From the NCBI GenBank assembly GCA_028679935.1, contig JAJRAL010000214.1, forward strand, positions 1 through 5,677: a stretch of 5,677 bases of DNA, written 5' to 3'. Source of the DNA: Methanomassiliicoccales archaeon (GTDB lineage: Archaea > Thermoplasmatota > Thermoplasmata > Methanomassiliicoccales > UBA472). The notes under the pieces were generated by a model. It saw only the letters and a program-made list of their open reading frames with translations, made no database searches and was not told the DNA's origin. The translations under genes were made by a program, and so were the position numbers. Below, one piece after another: positions 1-5,240 of the stretch (the stretch's first letter is position 1; every line of letters begins with the position of its first letter).

Positions 1-1
1 C

Positions 2-385
2 ACCGAGGAGGCGCACAACTATTGTCCACAGCAGGGCCTCGCCGCCTCGTCCAAGATCTTCCGGACGATCGCGTCGGAGGGGCGCAAGTTCGGGCTCGGC
101 CTCACGATAATCTCGCAGCGCGCCGCCAAGATTGACAAGAACGTACTGTCGCAGTGCAACACCCAGATGATCCTCAAGGTCACGAACCCGAACGACATAA
201 AGGCGATCGCCGCCTCTCTCGAGGGCCTCTCGACCGGAATGGAGGACGAGATCCAGCGGCTGCCAATCGGCGTCGCGTTGATCATGGGGGGCAATATCCA
301 GATGCCCCTCTTCGTCGAGGTGCGGCCAAGGGAATCAAAGCACGGCGGCGAGAGCGTGGAGATCGTGCCCTCGAGGAGGGTCTGA
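2..385 (+). CDS. HerA-type (DUF87/COG0433) P-loop ATPase, C-terminal part only
   Basis: The 5' end lies outside the window; 127 residues and a TGA stop are visible in frame 2. HerA-family proteins are hexameric FtsK-like DNA translocases; the canonical archaeal HerA works with the NurA nuclease in DNA end resection. The visible part opens at the end of Walker B (TEEAHNY, residues 1-7, with E2-E3 as the acidic pair). It continues through the family signature EGRKFGLGL (26-34), then ISQR (37-40) followed by DKNVLSQCNTQ (45-55), and the NPND turn (62-65). A beta-rich tail ends in PLFVEVRPR and HGG. In many relatives the SQR motif is followed by Pro; here it is Ala41. The Walker A motif and N-terminal barrel are off the window, so canonical HerA cannot be told from other DUF87 paralogues. 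No nurA, mre11 or rad50 is visible downstream. The family call is firm; the exact role is not. Confidence 0.88.
   Translation, partial: TEEAHNYCPQQGLAASSKIFRTIASEGRKFGLGLTIISQRAAKIDKNVLSQCNTQMILKVTNPNDIKAIAASLEGLSTGMEDEIQRLPIGVALIMGGNIQMPLFVEVRPRESKHGGESVEIVPSRRV
373..380 (+). promoter_or_regulatory. Shine-Dalgarno site for the DUF357 gene
   Basis: GAGGAGGG lies inside the last codons of the HerA-type gene, 6 nt before the TTG at 387. It supports that TTG as the true start and implies translation from the upstream transcript. Confidence 0.7.
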
Positions 386-386
386 T

Positions 387-680
387 TTGCAGGACCGGCT
401 CACCGAGGACAAGATCGCGAAGTACCTAGACATCACGAAGCTGGCTCTAGACAAGCTCAAGATATCGCCACCGCCACGCTCGTTCAACCGCAAGCTCGCC
501 GAAAGCTTCCTCGAGATGGCGAGAGCGTACTACTCTGACGCGCAGCACTTCCGTGACGACGGCGACTACGTGAACGCCTTCGCCTGCGTGAACTACGCCC
601 ATGGATGGCTCGACGCCGGGGCGAGGATAGGGCTCTTCGACGTCGGCGAGGACGATAGGCTTTTCACGCTCTACGAGTGA
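387..680 (+). CDS. DUF357 family protein
   Basis: This is a 97-residue, mostly helical, soluble protein that matches the archaeal DUF357 family, whose function is unknown to me. The family signature is clear: YYSDAQHF (48-55), GDYVNAF (59-65), then YAHGWLDAG (70-78) and RIGLFDV (80-86). The pattern resembles a TPR-like helical hairpin. It starts with TTG one base after the preceding TGA. This start is supported by GAGGAGGG 6 nt upstream, and no ATG occurs before codon 44. The one-base gap to the HerA-type gene indicates an operon and probably translational coupling. The protein is close to full length for the family, with no sign of damage. Any link to the ATPase's DNA work is only inferred from adjacency. 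Confidence 0.88.
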   Translation: MQDRLTEDKIAKYLDITKLALDKLKISPPPRSFNRKLAESFLEMARAYYSDAQHFRDDGDYVNAFACVNYAHGWLDAGARIGLFDVGEDDRLFTLYE

Positions 681-713
681 GCCGTCCACATGCGGATAGC
701 ATCCTGGTTCTGT

Positions 714-1181
714 CTAGTGCCAGCGCCAGGTCGTTCTCCAGATGACCGACGATATTCCGCCGACGATGATCAGCGAGACGATCAGGATGGCGAAGTTCTG
801 GTAGACGTTGTACCCGCCGGCGTAGAAGAACAGCCAGATCACGAGGAACGCCAACCACACCAGCCAGAGCAGCATCGGAAGGATGCTCCGCCTGCGCCAG
901 TGCCGCATCTCCTGCCGCCATGGCATCCCGCCGGTGGCCTCCGCCTGGTCGGCCATCCTCATTCCGAACGAGGCCCACATCGCCGCCAGGCAACCGATTA
1001 CGATGATGATTGAGACGAGGATTATCGCCAGGTTCTGGTAGACGTCCCAGCTCGCGGCGTAGAAGAACAGCCAAATGATTAGGAACGCGAGCCAGCCGAA
1101 TCCGAGAAGGATGCTGGCTGAGACCCTCCATGCGAATCCCGGCATGCGCATTGGGATCGGCATCTGCCCCTCTGTTCCCAT
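714..1181 (-). CDS. Four-helix membrane protein with tandem two-helix duplication, unknown function
   Basis: This 155-residue protein is not one I can name. It has four strongly hydrophobic segments at about residues 23-42, 49-69, 103-121 and 128-148. Residues 19-69 and 98-148 are two copies of one unit, offset by 79 residues. From W30/W109 onward 25 of 40 positions are identical. Each copy contains WLAFL.IWLFFYA, a short polar turn, then VYQN.AI..VS.IIV. The basic loop between them (RHWRRR at 93-98) and the basic ends suggest both termini and the central loop are cytoplasmic, with only short outer turns. No catalytic motif or signal peptide is seen. ATG at 1181 is chosen because a TATA-like box ends 24 nt upstream, as for a leaderless mRNA. 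The gene follows pantoate kinase by 43 nt but appears to have its own promoter. It converges on the DUF357 gene, with a 33-nt gap and no obvious terminator. Confidence 0.85.
   Translation of the reverse strand: MGTEGQMPIPMRMPGFAWRVSASILLGFGWLAFLIIWLFFYAASWDVYQNLAIILVSIIIVIGCLAAMWASFGMRMADQAEATGGMPWRQEMRHWRRRSILPMLLWLVWLAFLVIWLFFYAGGYNVYQNFAILIVSLIIVGGISSVIWRTTWRWH
738..890 (-). repeat. Second copy of the intragenic two-helix repeat
   Basis: This encodes residues 98-148 of the membrane protein. The DNA itself is repeated: GTTCTGGTAGACGT and GCGTAGAAGAACAGCCA (plus strand) occur in both copies. The repeat is therefore recent, or under strong constraint. Confidence 0.85.
975..1127 (-). repeat. 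First copy of the intragenic two-helix repeat
   Basis: This encodes residues 19-69 of the membrane protein and pairs with 738-890 in the same orientation. The best-matched parts encode WLFFYA and VYQN; the ends of the units have diverged. Confidence 0.85.
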
Positions 1182-1204
1182 GAGGGCTAGAAAAGTGGTG
1201 CCGG

Positions 1205-1211
1205 TATTTAA
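1205..1211 (-). promoter_or_regulatory. TATA-like box for the membrane protein gene
   Basis: TTAAATA, read on the minus strand, stands out in GC-rich sequence. It ends 24 nt before the ATG at 1181, which places the expected start of transcription at or next to the start codon (leaderless). It sits in the 43-nt gap after pantoate kinase. Confidence 0.6.
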
Positions 1212-1224
1212 CGAGTGACCCAGG

Positions 1225-2097
1225 CTACTTTCCGCCCGGGATAATCCTGGGGCCGAGGAGGTCCACTCTGGTGCGGTGCACTCGTCCGAATCTCTCTAGG
1301 ACCTCGGCGATCTCGTTCCTCCCGCTGAGGGCGAAGACCGAGGTTCCTAGCATGACCATCGAGGCCTGTCCCCCCGCCGCCTCGACCGCGGAGACCGCCG
1401 CCTCAACCTTCGGGGCAGCGAACCCCGTTCGCTTCATGAACTCCCGTGAGAGGCGCATGAGGCTGTCGAGGTCCGGGGATACGGCGAGGTGCTCTACACA
1501 TTCCGAGCCGACAGCATTCACCTTCCTCTTTACTGCTGAATTAGAGATCAGGCTCGCAGTCGACATCGGCTTGCCCACGACGCAGAGCGTGACCTCCGGA
1601 TCATCGTCGATCCTGTCGACCACGCCGTACGGGGAGACACCTTCATTCCGTCTGAACGTGACCCCGCCTCTCGAAAGCGCTGCCACGTCCCCCAGTCCGG
1701 TCCGATTCTTCAGCTCCGCAAGGTGGGCGGACCTGAGGGCATCGTCCCTGTCGAGCCCGAGCACCACCGAGGCCGCGTGTGCCGCTGCGACCGCCCCGGC
1801 AGCGCTCATCCCGAATCCCTGGCCGATCGGAAGTTCATTCTCGATCATGACCTCGAAGTCCATCCTGTCCGAACCGCGAAGCCCCCTGATCGCATCCACC
1901 GTCACCGGCGCCGGCCTCTTATGTCCGTCCATTGCGACCTCGATCGAGCCGCGGCCTGGCGTTCCGACAAGTGAGCATCTGGCGCCAAGGCCGACGCACA
2001 TCCCCGCCCCTCTCGACCCGCTGTGCAGCGGGTCACTGTGCTCCATTATCTGGAAGAAACCCGTGATATGACCCGGGCAGAAGGACCGGACCCTCAT
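1225..2097 (-). CDS. Pantoate kinase (archaeal GHMP kinase family)
   Basis: The enzyme phosphorylates pantoate with ATP to 4-phosphopantoate, the first committed step of the archaeal CoA route. There, phosphopantothenate synthetase follows, in place of the bacterial PanC/PanK order. The 290 residues show GHMP-kinase architecture. The N-terminal FCPGHITGFF (6-15) and GSRGAG (27-32) are typical of archaeal pantoate kinases. The ATP-binding glycine/serine loop is PIGQGFGMSAAG (90-101), TGLGDV (133-138) holds a likely catalytic Asp137, and the C-terminal motif is GGQASMVMLGTS (242-253). The ATG start fits because the family motif begins six residues in. The gene starts 8 nt after the CoaBC stop, with AGGT overlapping that stop as a weak ribosome site, so the two are co-transcribed. 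The partner phosphopantothenate synthetase is not in the window. The neighbouring CoaBC makes confusion with mevalonate or homoserine kinase unlikely. Confidence 0.92.
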   Translation of the reverse strand: MRVRSFCPGHITGFFQIMEHSDPLHSGSRGAGMCVGLGARCSLVGTPGRGSIEVAMDGHKRPAPVTVDAIRGLRGSDRMDFEVMIENELPIGQGFGMSAAGAVAAAHAASVVLGLDRDDALRSAHLAELKNRTGLGDVAALSRGGVTFRRNEGVSPYGVVDRIDDDPEVTLCVVGKPMSTASLISNSAVKRKVNAVGSECVEHLAVSPDLDSLMRLSREFMKRTGFAAPKVEAAVSAVEAAGGQASMVMLGTSVFALSGRNEIAEVLERFGRVHRTRVDLLGPRIIPGGK

Positions 2098-2105
2098 CCG
2101 ATTAC

Positions 2106-3302
2106 CTAGCCCTTGAGGCCGACTATCTCGTCGACCAGCGCGTTCGCGAGTTCCGCCTTCGTTCCGGCGACCTTGCGCTTCCTCTTCGCGCCCACGATGA
2201 ACGCCTTCGTCCCTCCGGCGGTGACGTCCTTCAGGTCGTTCGCGACGATGAGATCAAGCATGGCCTCCTTGAGGCGCTTCGACGCCTTGGACAGCAGGAC
2301 CGCTTCCGTCACGCCAGACTCCGCCTTGAAGCCGACGAGGACTCTGGACCGATCCCTGAGCATATCCAGGACCTTCGGGAGTGCGCAGAGCCTGAGCACG
2401 ACGTCCTTCGATTCCGATGGAAGCTTGCCCTCCGCCTGCTTCGGCGCGAAGTCCGAGAGGGCCGCTGGGACGATGACGATGTCGCCTTTCAGTCCGTCCG
2501 CCAGATCGAGCACGCCTGCGATTGTTGAGAACCGCTTGGTTTCGATGAAGGAGGGCATATGGATATTCGCCCTGCCCATCCAGAGCTCGACGTTCGCACC
2601 GCGCTCGTAGGCCGCCGTGGCGATCTCGACCGCGGTCTCTCCGCTCCCTTTGTTCGTGATGACGCGCATCTCGTCGATCGGCTCCTCTGATGATCCACCG
2701 ATCACCAGGACCATCCGACCTGAGAGGTCATTCTTCCCCAGCCGTCTGATGACCGCCTCGACGATCTCCTCGATGTTCGCCACCTTCGCCTTCCCTTCCT
2801 CGATTCGCGGCCCGATGAGTCCGATGCCCATTTCCTTCAGCGTCTCGACGTTTTTCTGGACGGCGGGATTCTGGTACATCGCGCGGTGCATCGCCGGGGC
2901 GATCAGGATGGGGACGCCGGAGCCGAGCGCGGTCGTCGCCATGGTAGTGACCGTAGTGTCGTCGATGCCGCAGGCGATCTTGGAAATGGTGTTCGCCGTC
3001 GAGGGTGCGATCAGGAGGAGGTCCGCCCTTCCGGGCAAGTTCCCCAGCAATGAAACGTGCTGCACCCTCCAATCGATGACCTCGACGACCTCGTTGCCCG
3101 TCGCGAAGGCCATCGCCCAGGGCGTCACGATATCCTGCGCGGAATCGCTCAGCACCGCGTGGACGTCGGCCCCATGGCGGATAAGCTCCCGGGCCAGCTC
3201 GAAGCATTCGACGGCCGCGATGCTCCCGGTGATGCCGAGAACTATCTTGCGTCCCAGGAGCTTGTGGCTCTTCGTGCCTCTAAGGCCGTCGGTGGGGTGC
3301 AT
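2106..3302 (-). CDS. coaBC: CoaBC: phosphopantothenoylcysteine synthetase/decarboxylase
   Basis: This bifunctional enzyme joins 4'-phosphopantothenate to cysteine using a nucleotide triphosphate (CoaB), then decarboxylates the product to 4'-phosphopantetheine with FMN (CoaC). Numbering is from the ATG at 3302 (398 residues). The flavoprotein domain comes first (about 18-190): GITGSIAA (23-30), catalytic-type His82 in QHVSLL, APSTANTISKIA (99-110) and APAMHRAMY (135-143). CoaB follows (about 196-398): EEPIDEMRVITN (206-217), AALSDF (280-285) and Lys293 in AEGK, the counterpart of the E. coli catalytic Lys289. The usual PAMN is PAMH here, and the bacterial ACGD flap cysteine is replaced by an EEGKAK segment (168-173). 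I recall this pattern from archaeal members. A TTG at 3311 would add three residues; ATG is preferred because a TATA box ends 24 nt upstream of it. Pantoate kinase follows after 8 nt. Confidence 0.94.
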   Translation of the reverse strand: MHPTDGLRGTKSHKLLGRKIVLGITGSIAAVECFELARELIRHGADVHAVLSDSAQDIVTPWAMAFATGNEVVEVIDWRVQHVSLLGNLPGRADLLLIAPSTANTISKIACGIDDTTVTTMATTALGSGVPILIAPAMHRAMYQNPAVQKNVETLKEMGIGLIGPRIEEGKAKVANIEEIVEAVIRRLGKNDLSGRMVLVIGGSSEEPIDEMRVITNKGSGETAVEIATAAYERGANVELWMGRANIHMPSFIETKRFSTIAGVLDLADGLKGDIVIVPAALSDFAPKQAEGKLPSESKDVVLRLCALPKVLDMLRDRSRVLVGFKAESGVTEAVLLSKASKRLKEAMLDLIVANDLKDVTAGGTKAFIVGAKRKRKVAGTKAELANALVDEIVGLKG

Positions 3303-3325
3303 GAGGCGCAATCCCTCGCGCTTCC

Positions 3326-3332
3326 TTTATAA
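3326..3332 (-). promoter_or_regulatory. TATA box for coaBC, overlapping the tmk stop codon
   Basis: TTATAAA on the minus strand coincides with the last Leu and stop codons of thymidylate kinase (AAG TTA TAA A). It ends 24 nt before the coaBC ATG at 3302, so transcription should start at the start codon. GAGGG at 3313-3317, 10 nt before the ATG, could serve as a ribosome site on read-through transcripts from tmk. Confidence 0.62.
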
Positions 3333-4001
3333 CTTGTTGCGGATCGCCCGGAGCGCCTGCCTGACGACCTCGCCCTCTGGCTTGGAAGCGTCCAGGGTGA
3401 AGAACGACGGGTCCTCCATCGCCAGGCTGCGGTAGATCAGATCGACGTCGTGCAGGTAGTCGAGGTCCTCGAACTTCGTCTTGGAGCTTCTCGATGCCAG
3501 GCGCTCTACCGCCACGGTGACCTTGATGGTAAGGAGCAGCGTCAGGTCTGGCTGCACGATTATCGGCCGGTTGACCTCCTTGAGCCACGCCAACGCCGCC
3601 TTCGTTCCGCCCATCTGATGCTTGAGCAATGCGCCCTGATAGGCCAGGGTTGAGGAGAAGTAGCGGTCGGAGAGAACGATCATGCCCTGCTCGAGCCAGG
3701 CCTTGATCTGCTGACCGTGCTGCGCCCGGTCGGCCACGAACAGCAATGCCTCGGCGAACTCGTCGGTTCCCTCGAAGTTCGCTCGTCTGACGCATTCGCC
3801 GAGCCAGGAGTCGGTCGGCTCCGACGTCAGCACGACCCTTCCGGGCATCTCGCGCGAAAGCGCGTCGAAGACACCGTGCGCCACGGTGCTCTTGCCCGAG
3901 CCGTCTATGCCCTCGAAGACGACGAAAAGGCCGCGGATGGAACCCGCGGCGGTCTCGGCGGTCGCTACTGGCTCCTCCTCTTCCTCAGCCATGGCGCTCA
4001 T
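3327..4001 (-). CDS. tmk: Thymidylate kinase (dTMP kinase)
   Basis: The enzyme converts dTMP to dTDP with ATP in the cytoplasm. Numbering is from the ATG at 4001 (224 residues). The core shows the P-loop EGIDGSGKST (30-39), SEPTDS (60-65), DRAQH (91-95), SDRYFSSTLAYQG (111-123) and a lid-like ERLASRSSKTKFE (166-178). It is complete and has normal family length apart from an extra N-terminal tail. Three starts are possible: GTG 4010, ATG 4001 and ATG 3992. None has a ribosome site; 4001 is chosen because a weak T-rich box (4026-4031) lies 24 nt upstream. All three include an acidic segment (MAEEEEEP), since no ATG, GTG or TTG occurs between it and the P-loop strand. The gene lies 24 nt before coaBC on the same strand and may be co-transcribed with it. 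Confidence 0.93.
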   Translation of the reverse strand: MSAMAEEEEEPVATAETAAGSIRGLFVVFEGIDGSGKSTVAHGVFDALSREMPGRVVLTSEPTDSWLGECVRRANFEGTDEFAEALLFVADRAQHGQQIKAWLEQGMIVLSDRYFSSTLAYQGALLKHQMGGTKAALAWLKEVNRPIIVQPDLTLLLTIKVTVAVERLASRSSKTKFEDLDYLHDVDLIYRSLAMEDPSFFTLDASKPEGEVVRQALRAIRNKL

Positions 4002-4025
4002 GAGAGGCACTATATCGTTGCGGCA

Positions 4026-4031
4026 GAAAAA
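4026..4031 (-). promoter_or_regulatory. Possible weak TATA element for tmk
   Basis: TTTTTC on the minus strand is one of the few AT-rich spots upstream of tmk. It ends 24 nt before the ATG at 4001, the same spacing as the clearer boxes of two other genes here. The match to an archaeal TATA box is poor. Confidence 0.3.
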
Positions 4032-4090
4032 CCCGTCGGCCGGCCCGGTCGCGCCAAGGTCGGCGGCGTGCTCGCACGAGCCACGGATTC

Positions 4091-4096
4091 TTTAAG
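4091..4096 (+). promoter_or_regulatory. Possible TATA-like box for the cyclodeaminase/alanine dehydrogenase gene
   Basis: TTTAAG is the only AT-rich element upstream of the TTG at 4143. Usual archaeal spacing would start the transcript near 4117-4121 and leave a leader of roughly 22-26 nt that contains the ribosome site at 4130-4136. Confidence 0.42.
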
Positions 4097-4129
4097 CTGG
4101 AGGAGGTGCCTGCGGGTTGGCAACCGCAC

Positions 4130-4136
4130 GGAGTGA
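4130..4136 (+). promoter_or_regulatory. Shine-Dalgarno site deciding the TTG start at 4143
   Basis: GGAGTGA, 6 nt before TTG 4143, is close to the archaeal consensus GGAGGTGA. Its TGA (4134-4136) is also an in-frame stop, so no longer start is possible. Confidence 0.6.
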
Positions 4137-4142
4137 CGCGTT

Positions 4143-5162
4143 TTGGCGGACAAACAGGTTCAGGTTCAGACCCTAGTCCTCACCGGAGAGCAGGTGAAGC
4201 GACTGCTTGAGATGGGCGACGTGCTCGTGGCGGTCGAGGAAGCGTTCCGGTACAAGGGCCTTGGCCGGGTCCAGATGCCGCCGAAGAGCTACCTTTTCTT
4301 CCCCGAGCAGGACGGGGACCTACGTACAATGCCATCGTATGTGCTAGACGCCGGCGTGGCCGCGGTCAAGATCGTCAACGTCCATCCGCAGAACGGGAAG
4401 TACGGGCTGAGGACGGTAATGGCGACGCTCCTCCTCATCGACCCGAGGACCGGGGAGCCGATGGCGTTCATGGACGCGACGCACATCACCGCCATGCGCA
4501 CCGGGGCCGCCGGTGCGATCGCCTCGAAGTACCTCGCTAGGAAAGAGCCGATGGTCGTAGGGCTGATAGGCGCCGGGAGCCAGGCGAGAACCCAGGCACT
4601 CGGCCTGACGACGATGTACGAAGCGCTCGACGAGCTCCGGGTCTTCGACATGTACAAGGACAAGGCGAAGGCTCTCGTCCGCGAGTTGAAGAAGGAGTAC
4701 AGCTGGCAGATCGGGACAATCAAGTTGACGGAGACGGCGGAGGAGTGCGTCCGCGGCGCCGACATCGTGACGACCGTGACTCCGTCCCGAACCCCGATTG
4801 TGAAGGACGAGTGGGCGTCCCCAGGCATGCACTTCAACTGCATCGGGGCCGATGCTCCGGGCAAGCAGGAGATGGATTCAAGGATCCTCAAGCGCGCCTA
4901 TCTGGTCATCGATGATTGGGAGCAGGCGTCGCACTCGGGCGAGATCAACGTGCCGCTAAGCAAGGGCGAGCTCGTCAGGGAGGACGTCGACGCGGAGATC
5001 GGGGACATCGCGGCGGGTGCGAAGCCTGGTAGGACCTCCGACGATCAGATCACGGTCTTCTGCTCCACCGGCTTGGCCTTGCAGGATTGCCTGACGGCGA
5101 AGCTCGTCTACGAGGCGGCGAACCGCGAGGGAGTGGGTAGGCACATCAAGATCATCAGCTGA
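4143..5162 (+). CDS. Ornithine cyclodeaminase / alanine dehydrogenase / mu-crystallin family enzyme
   Basis: This 339-residue NAD(P)-dependent enzyme belongs to the family that includes ornithine cyclodeaminase (ornithine to proline and ammonia) and archaeal alanine dehydrogenase. Conserved features in order: MPPKSYL (45-51), Arg61, Lys76 in AAVKIVN, GEPMAFMDATHITAMRTGA (104-122), the Rossmann loop GAGSQA (143-148) and VFD ending at Asp169. GADAPGKQEMD (235-245) follows, with Asp237 matching the catalytic Asp of bacterial ornithine cyclodeaminase. STGLALQD (308-315) closes the set. An acidic residue after the second Rossmann strand favours NAD(H) over NADP(H). The start is TTG 4143: an in-frame stop lies just upstream, a good ribosome site precedes it, and the next Met is residue 24. 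Cyclodeaminase and alanine dehydrogenase cannot be separated by eye, and the neighbours do not help, so I give no symbol. Confidence 0.92.
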   Translation: MADKQVQVQTLVLTGEQVKRLLEMGDVLVAVEEAFRYKGLGRVQMPPKSYLFFPEQDGDLRTMPSYVLDAGVAAVKIVNVHPQNGKYGLRTVMATLLLIDPRTGEPMAFMDATHITAMRTGAAGAIASKYLARKEPMVVGLIGAGSQARTQALGLTTMYEALDELRVFDMYKDKAKALVRELKKEYSWQIGTIKLTETAEECVRGADIVTTVTPSRTPIVKDEWASPGMHFNCIGADAPGKQEMDSRILKRAYLVIDDWEQASHSGEINVPLSKGELVREDVDAEIGDIAAGAKPGRTSDDQITVFCSTGLALQDCLTAKLVYEAANREGVGRHIKIIS

Positions 5163-5209
5163 GCTCACCTTTCCGAGCCGAGCGAGCCGCTGGGAGCCGG
5201 TCCGAAGTC

Positions 5210-5215
5210 TTTATC
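5210..5215 (+). promoter_or_regulatory. TATA-like box for the DedA gene
   Basis: TTTATC, preceded by the purine-rich CGAAG (5203-5207, BRE-like), ends 26 nt before the ATG at 5241. No ribosome site precedes that ATG, which fits a leaderless transcript. The box lies in the 78-nt gap after the cyclodeaminase-family gene. Confidence 0.55.
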
Positions 5216-5240
5216 CTCGGGGCGGTGATGTTCGTCGAAG

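Larger units (their letters stand above)
4002..4142. other. Divergent intergenic region between tmk and the cyclodeaminase gene
   Basis: This is 141 bases between two outward-facing starts. It holds a weak T-rich box for tmk, a TTTAAG box and a Shine-Dalgarno site for the plus-strand gene, a perfect GGCCGGCC palindrome at 4038-4045, and a purine-rich GGAGGAGGTG at 4099-4108. No conserved reading frame is apparent. Confidence 0.6.

Noticed and set aside
681..713. Search for a terminator between the convergent DUF357 and membrane protein genes
   Set aside because: The 33-nt gap has neither a T-run nor a convincing hairpin, so none is annotated.
738..1127. Direct repeats that could suggest a mobile element or CRISPR-like array
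   Set aside because: There are only two copies, both in frame within one gene and encoding matching helices. This is an internal gene duplication.
1271..2071. Long plus-strand open frame opposite pantoate kinase
   Set aside because: Its translation is Ser/Pro/Thr-rich with no family motif, and the opposite strand encodes a full set of GHMP-kinase motifs. It is a by-product of GC-rich codon use.
2617..3435. Long plus-strand open frame opposite coaBC and the tmk end
   Set aside because: It spans two genes with clear motifs on the minus strand and has no recognisable domain itself.
3280..3795. Minus-strand frame overlapping tmk in another phase
   Set aside because: It is Arg/Gly/Pro-rich and lacks motifs; the tmk frame contains every kinase motif without interruption.
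4038..4045. GGCCGGCC palindrome in the divergent promoter region as an operator
   Set aside because: Eight-base GC palindromes are expected by chance in DNA this GC-rich, and there is no second copy or spacing pattern to support a regulator site.
4155..4169. CAGGTTCAGGTTCAG, resembling a tRNA T-arm sequence or short tandem repeat
   Set aside because: It encodes alternating Gln-Val at the start of the cyclodeaminase-family protein, and no acceptor or anticodon stem surrounds it.
5163..5209. Three GAGCC repeats after the cyclodeaminase-family gene
   Set aside because: They are too short and irregular in GC-rich sequence to call a repeat element or hairpin terminator.
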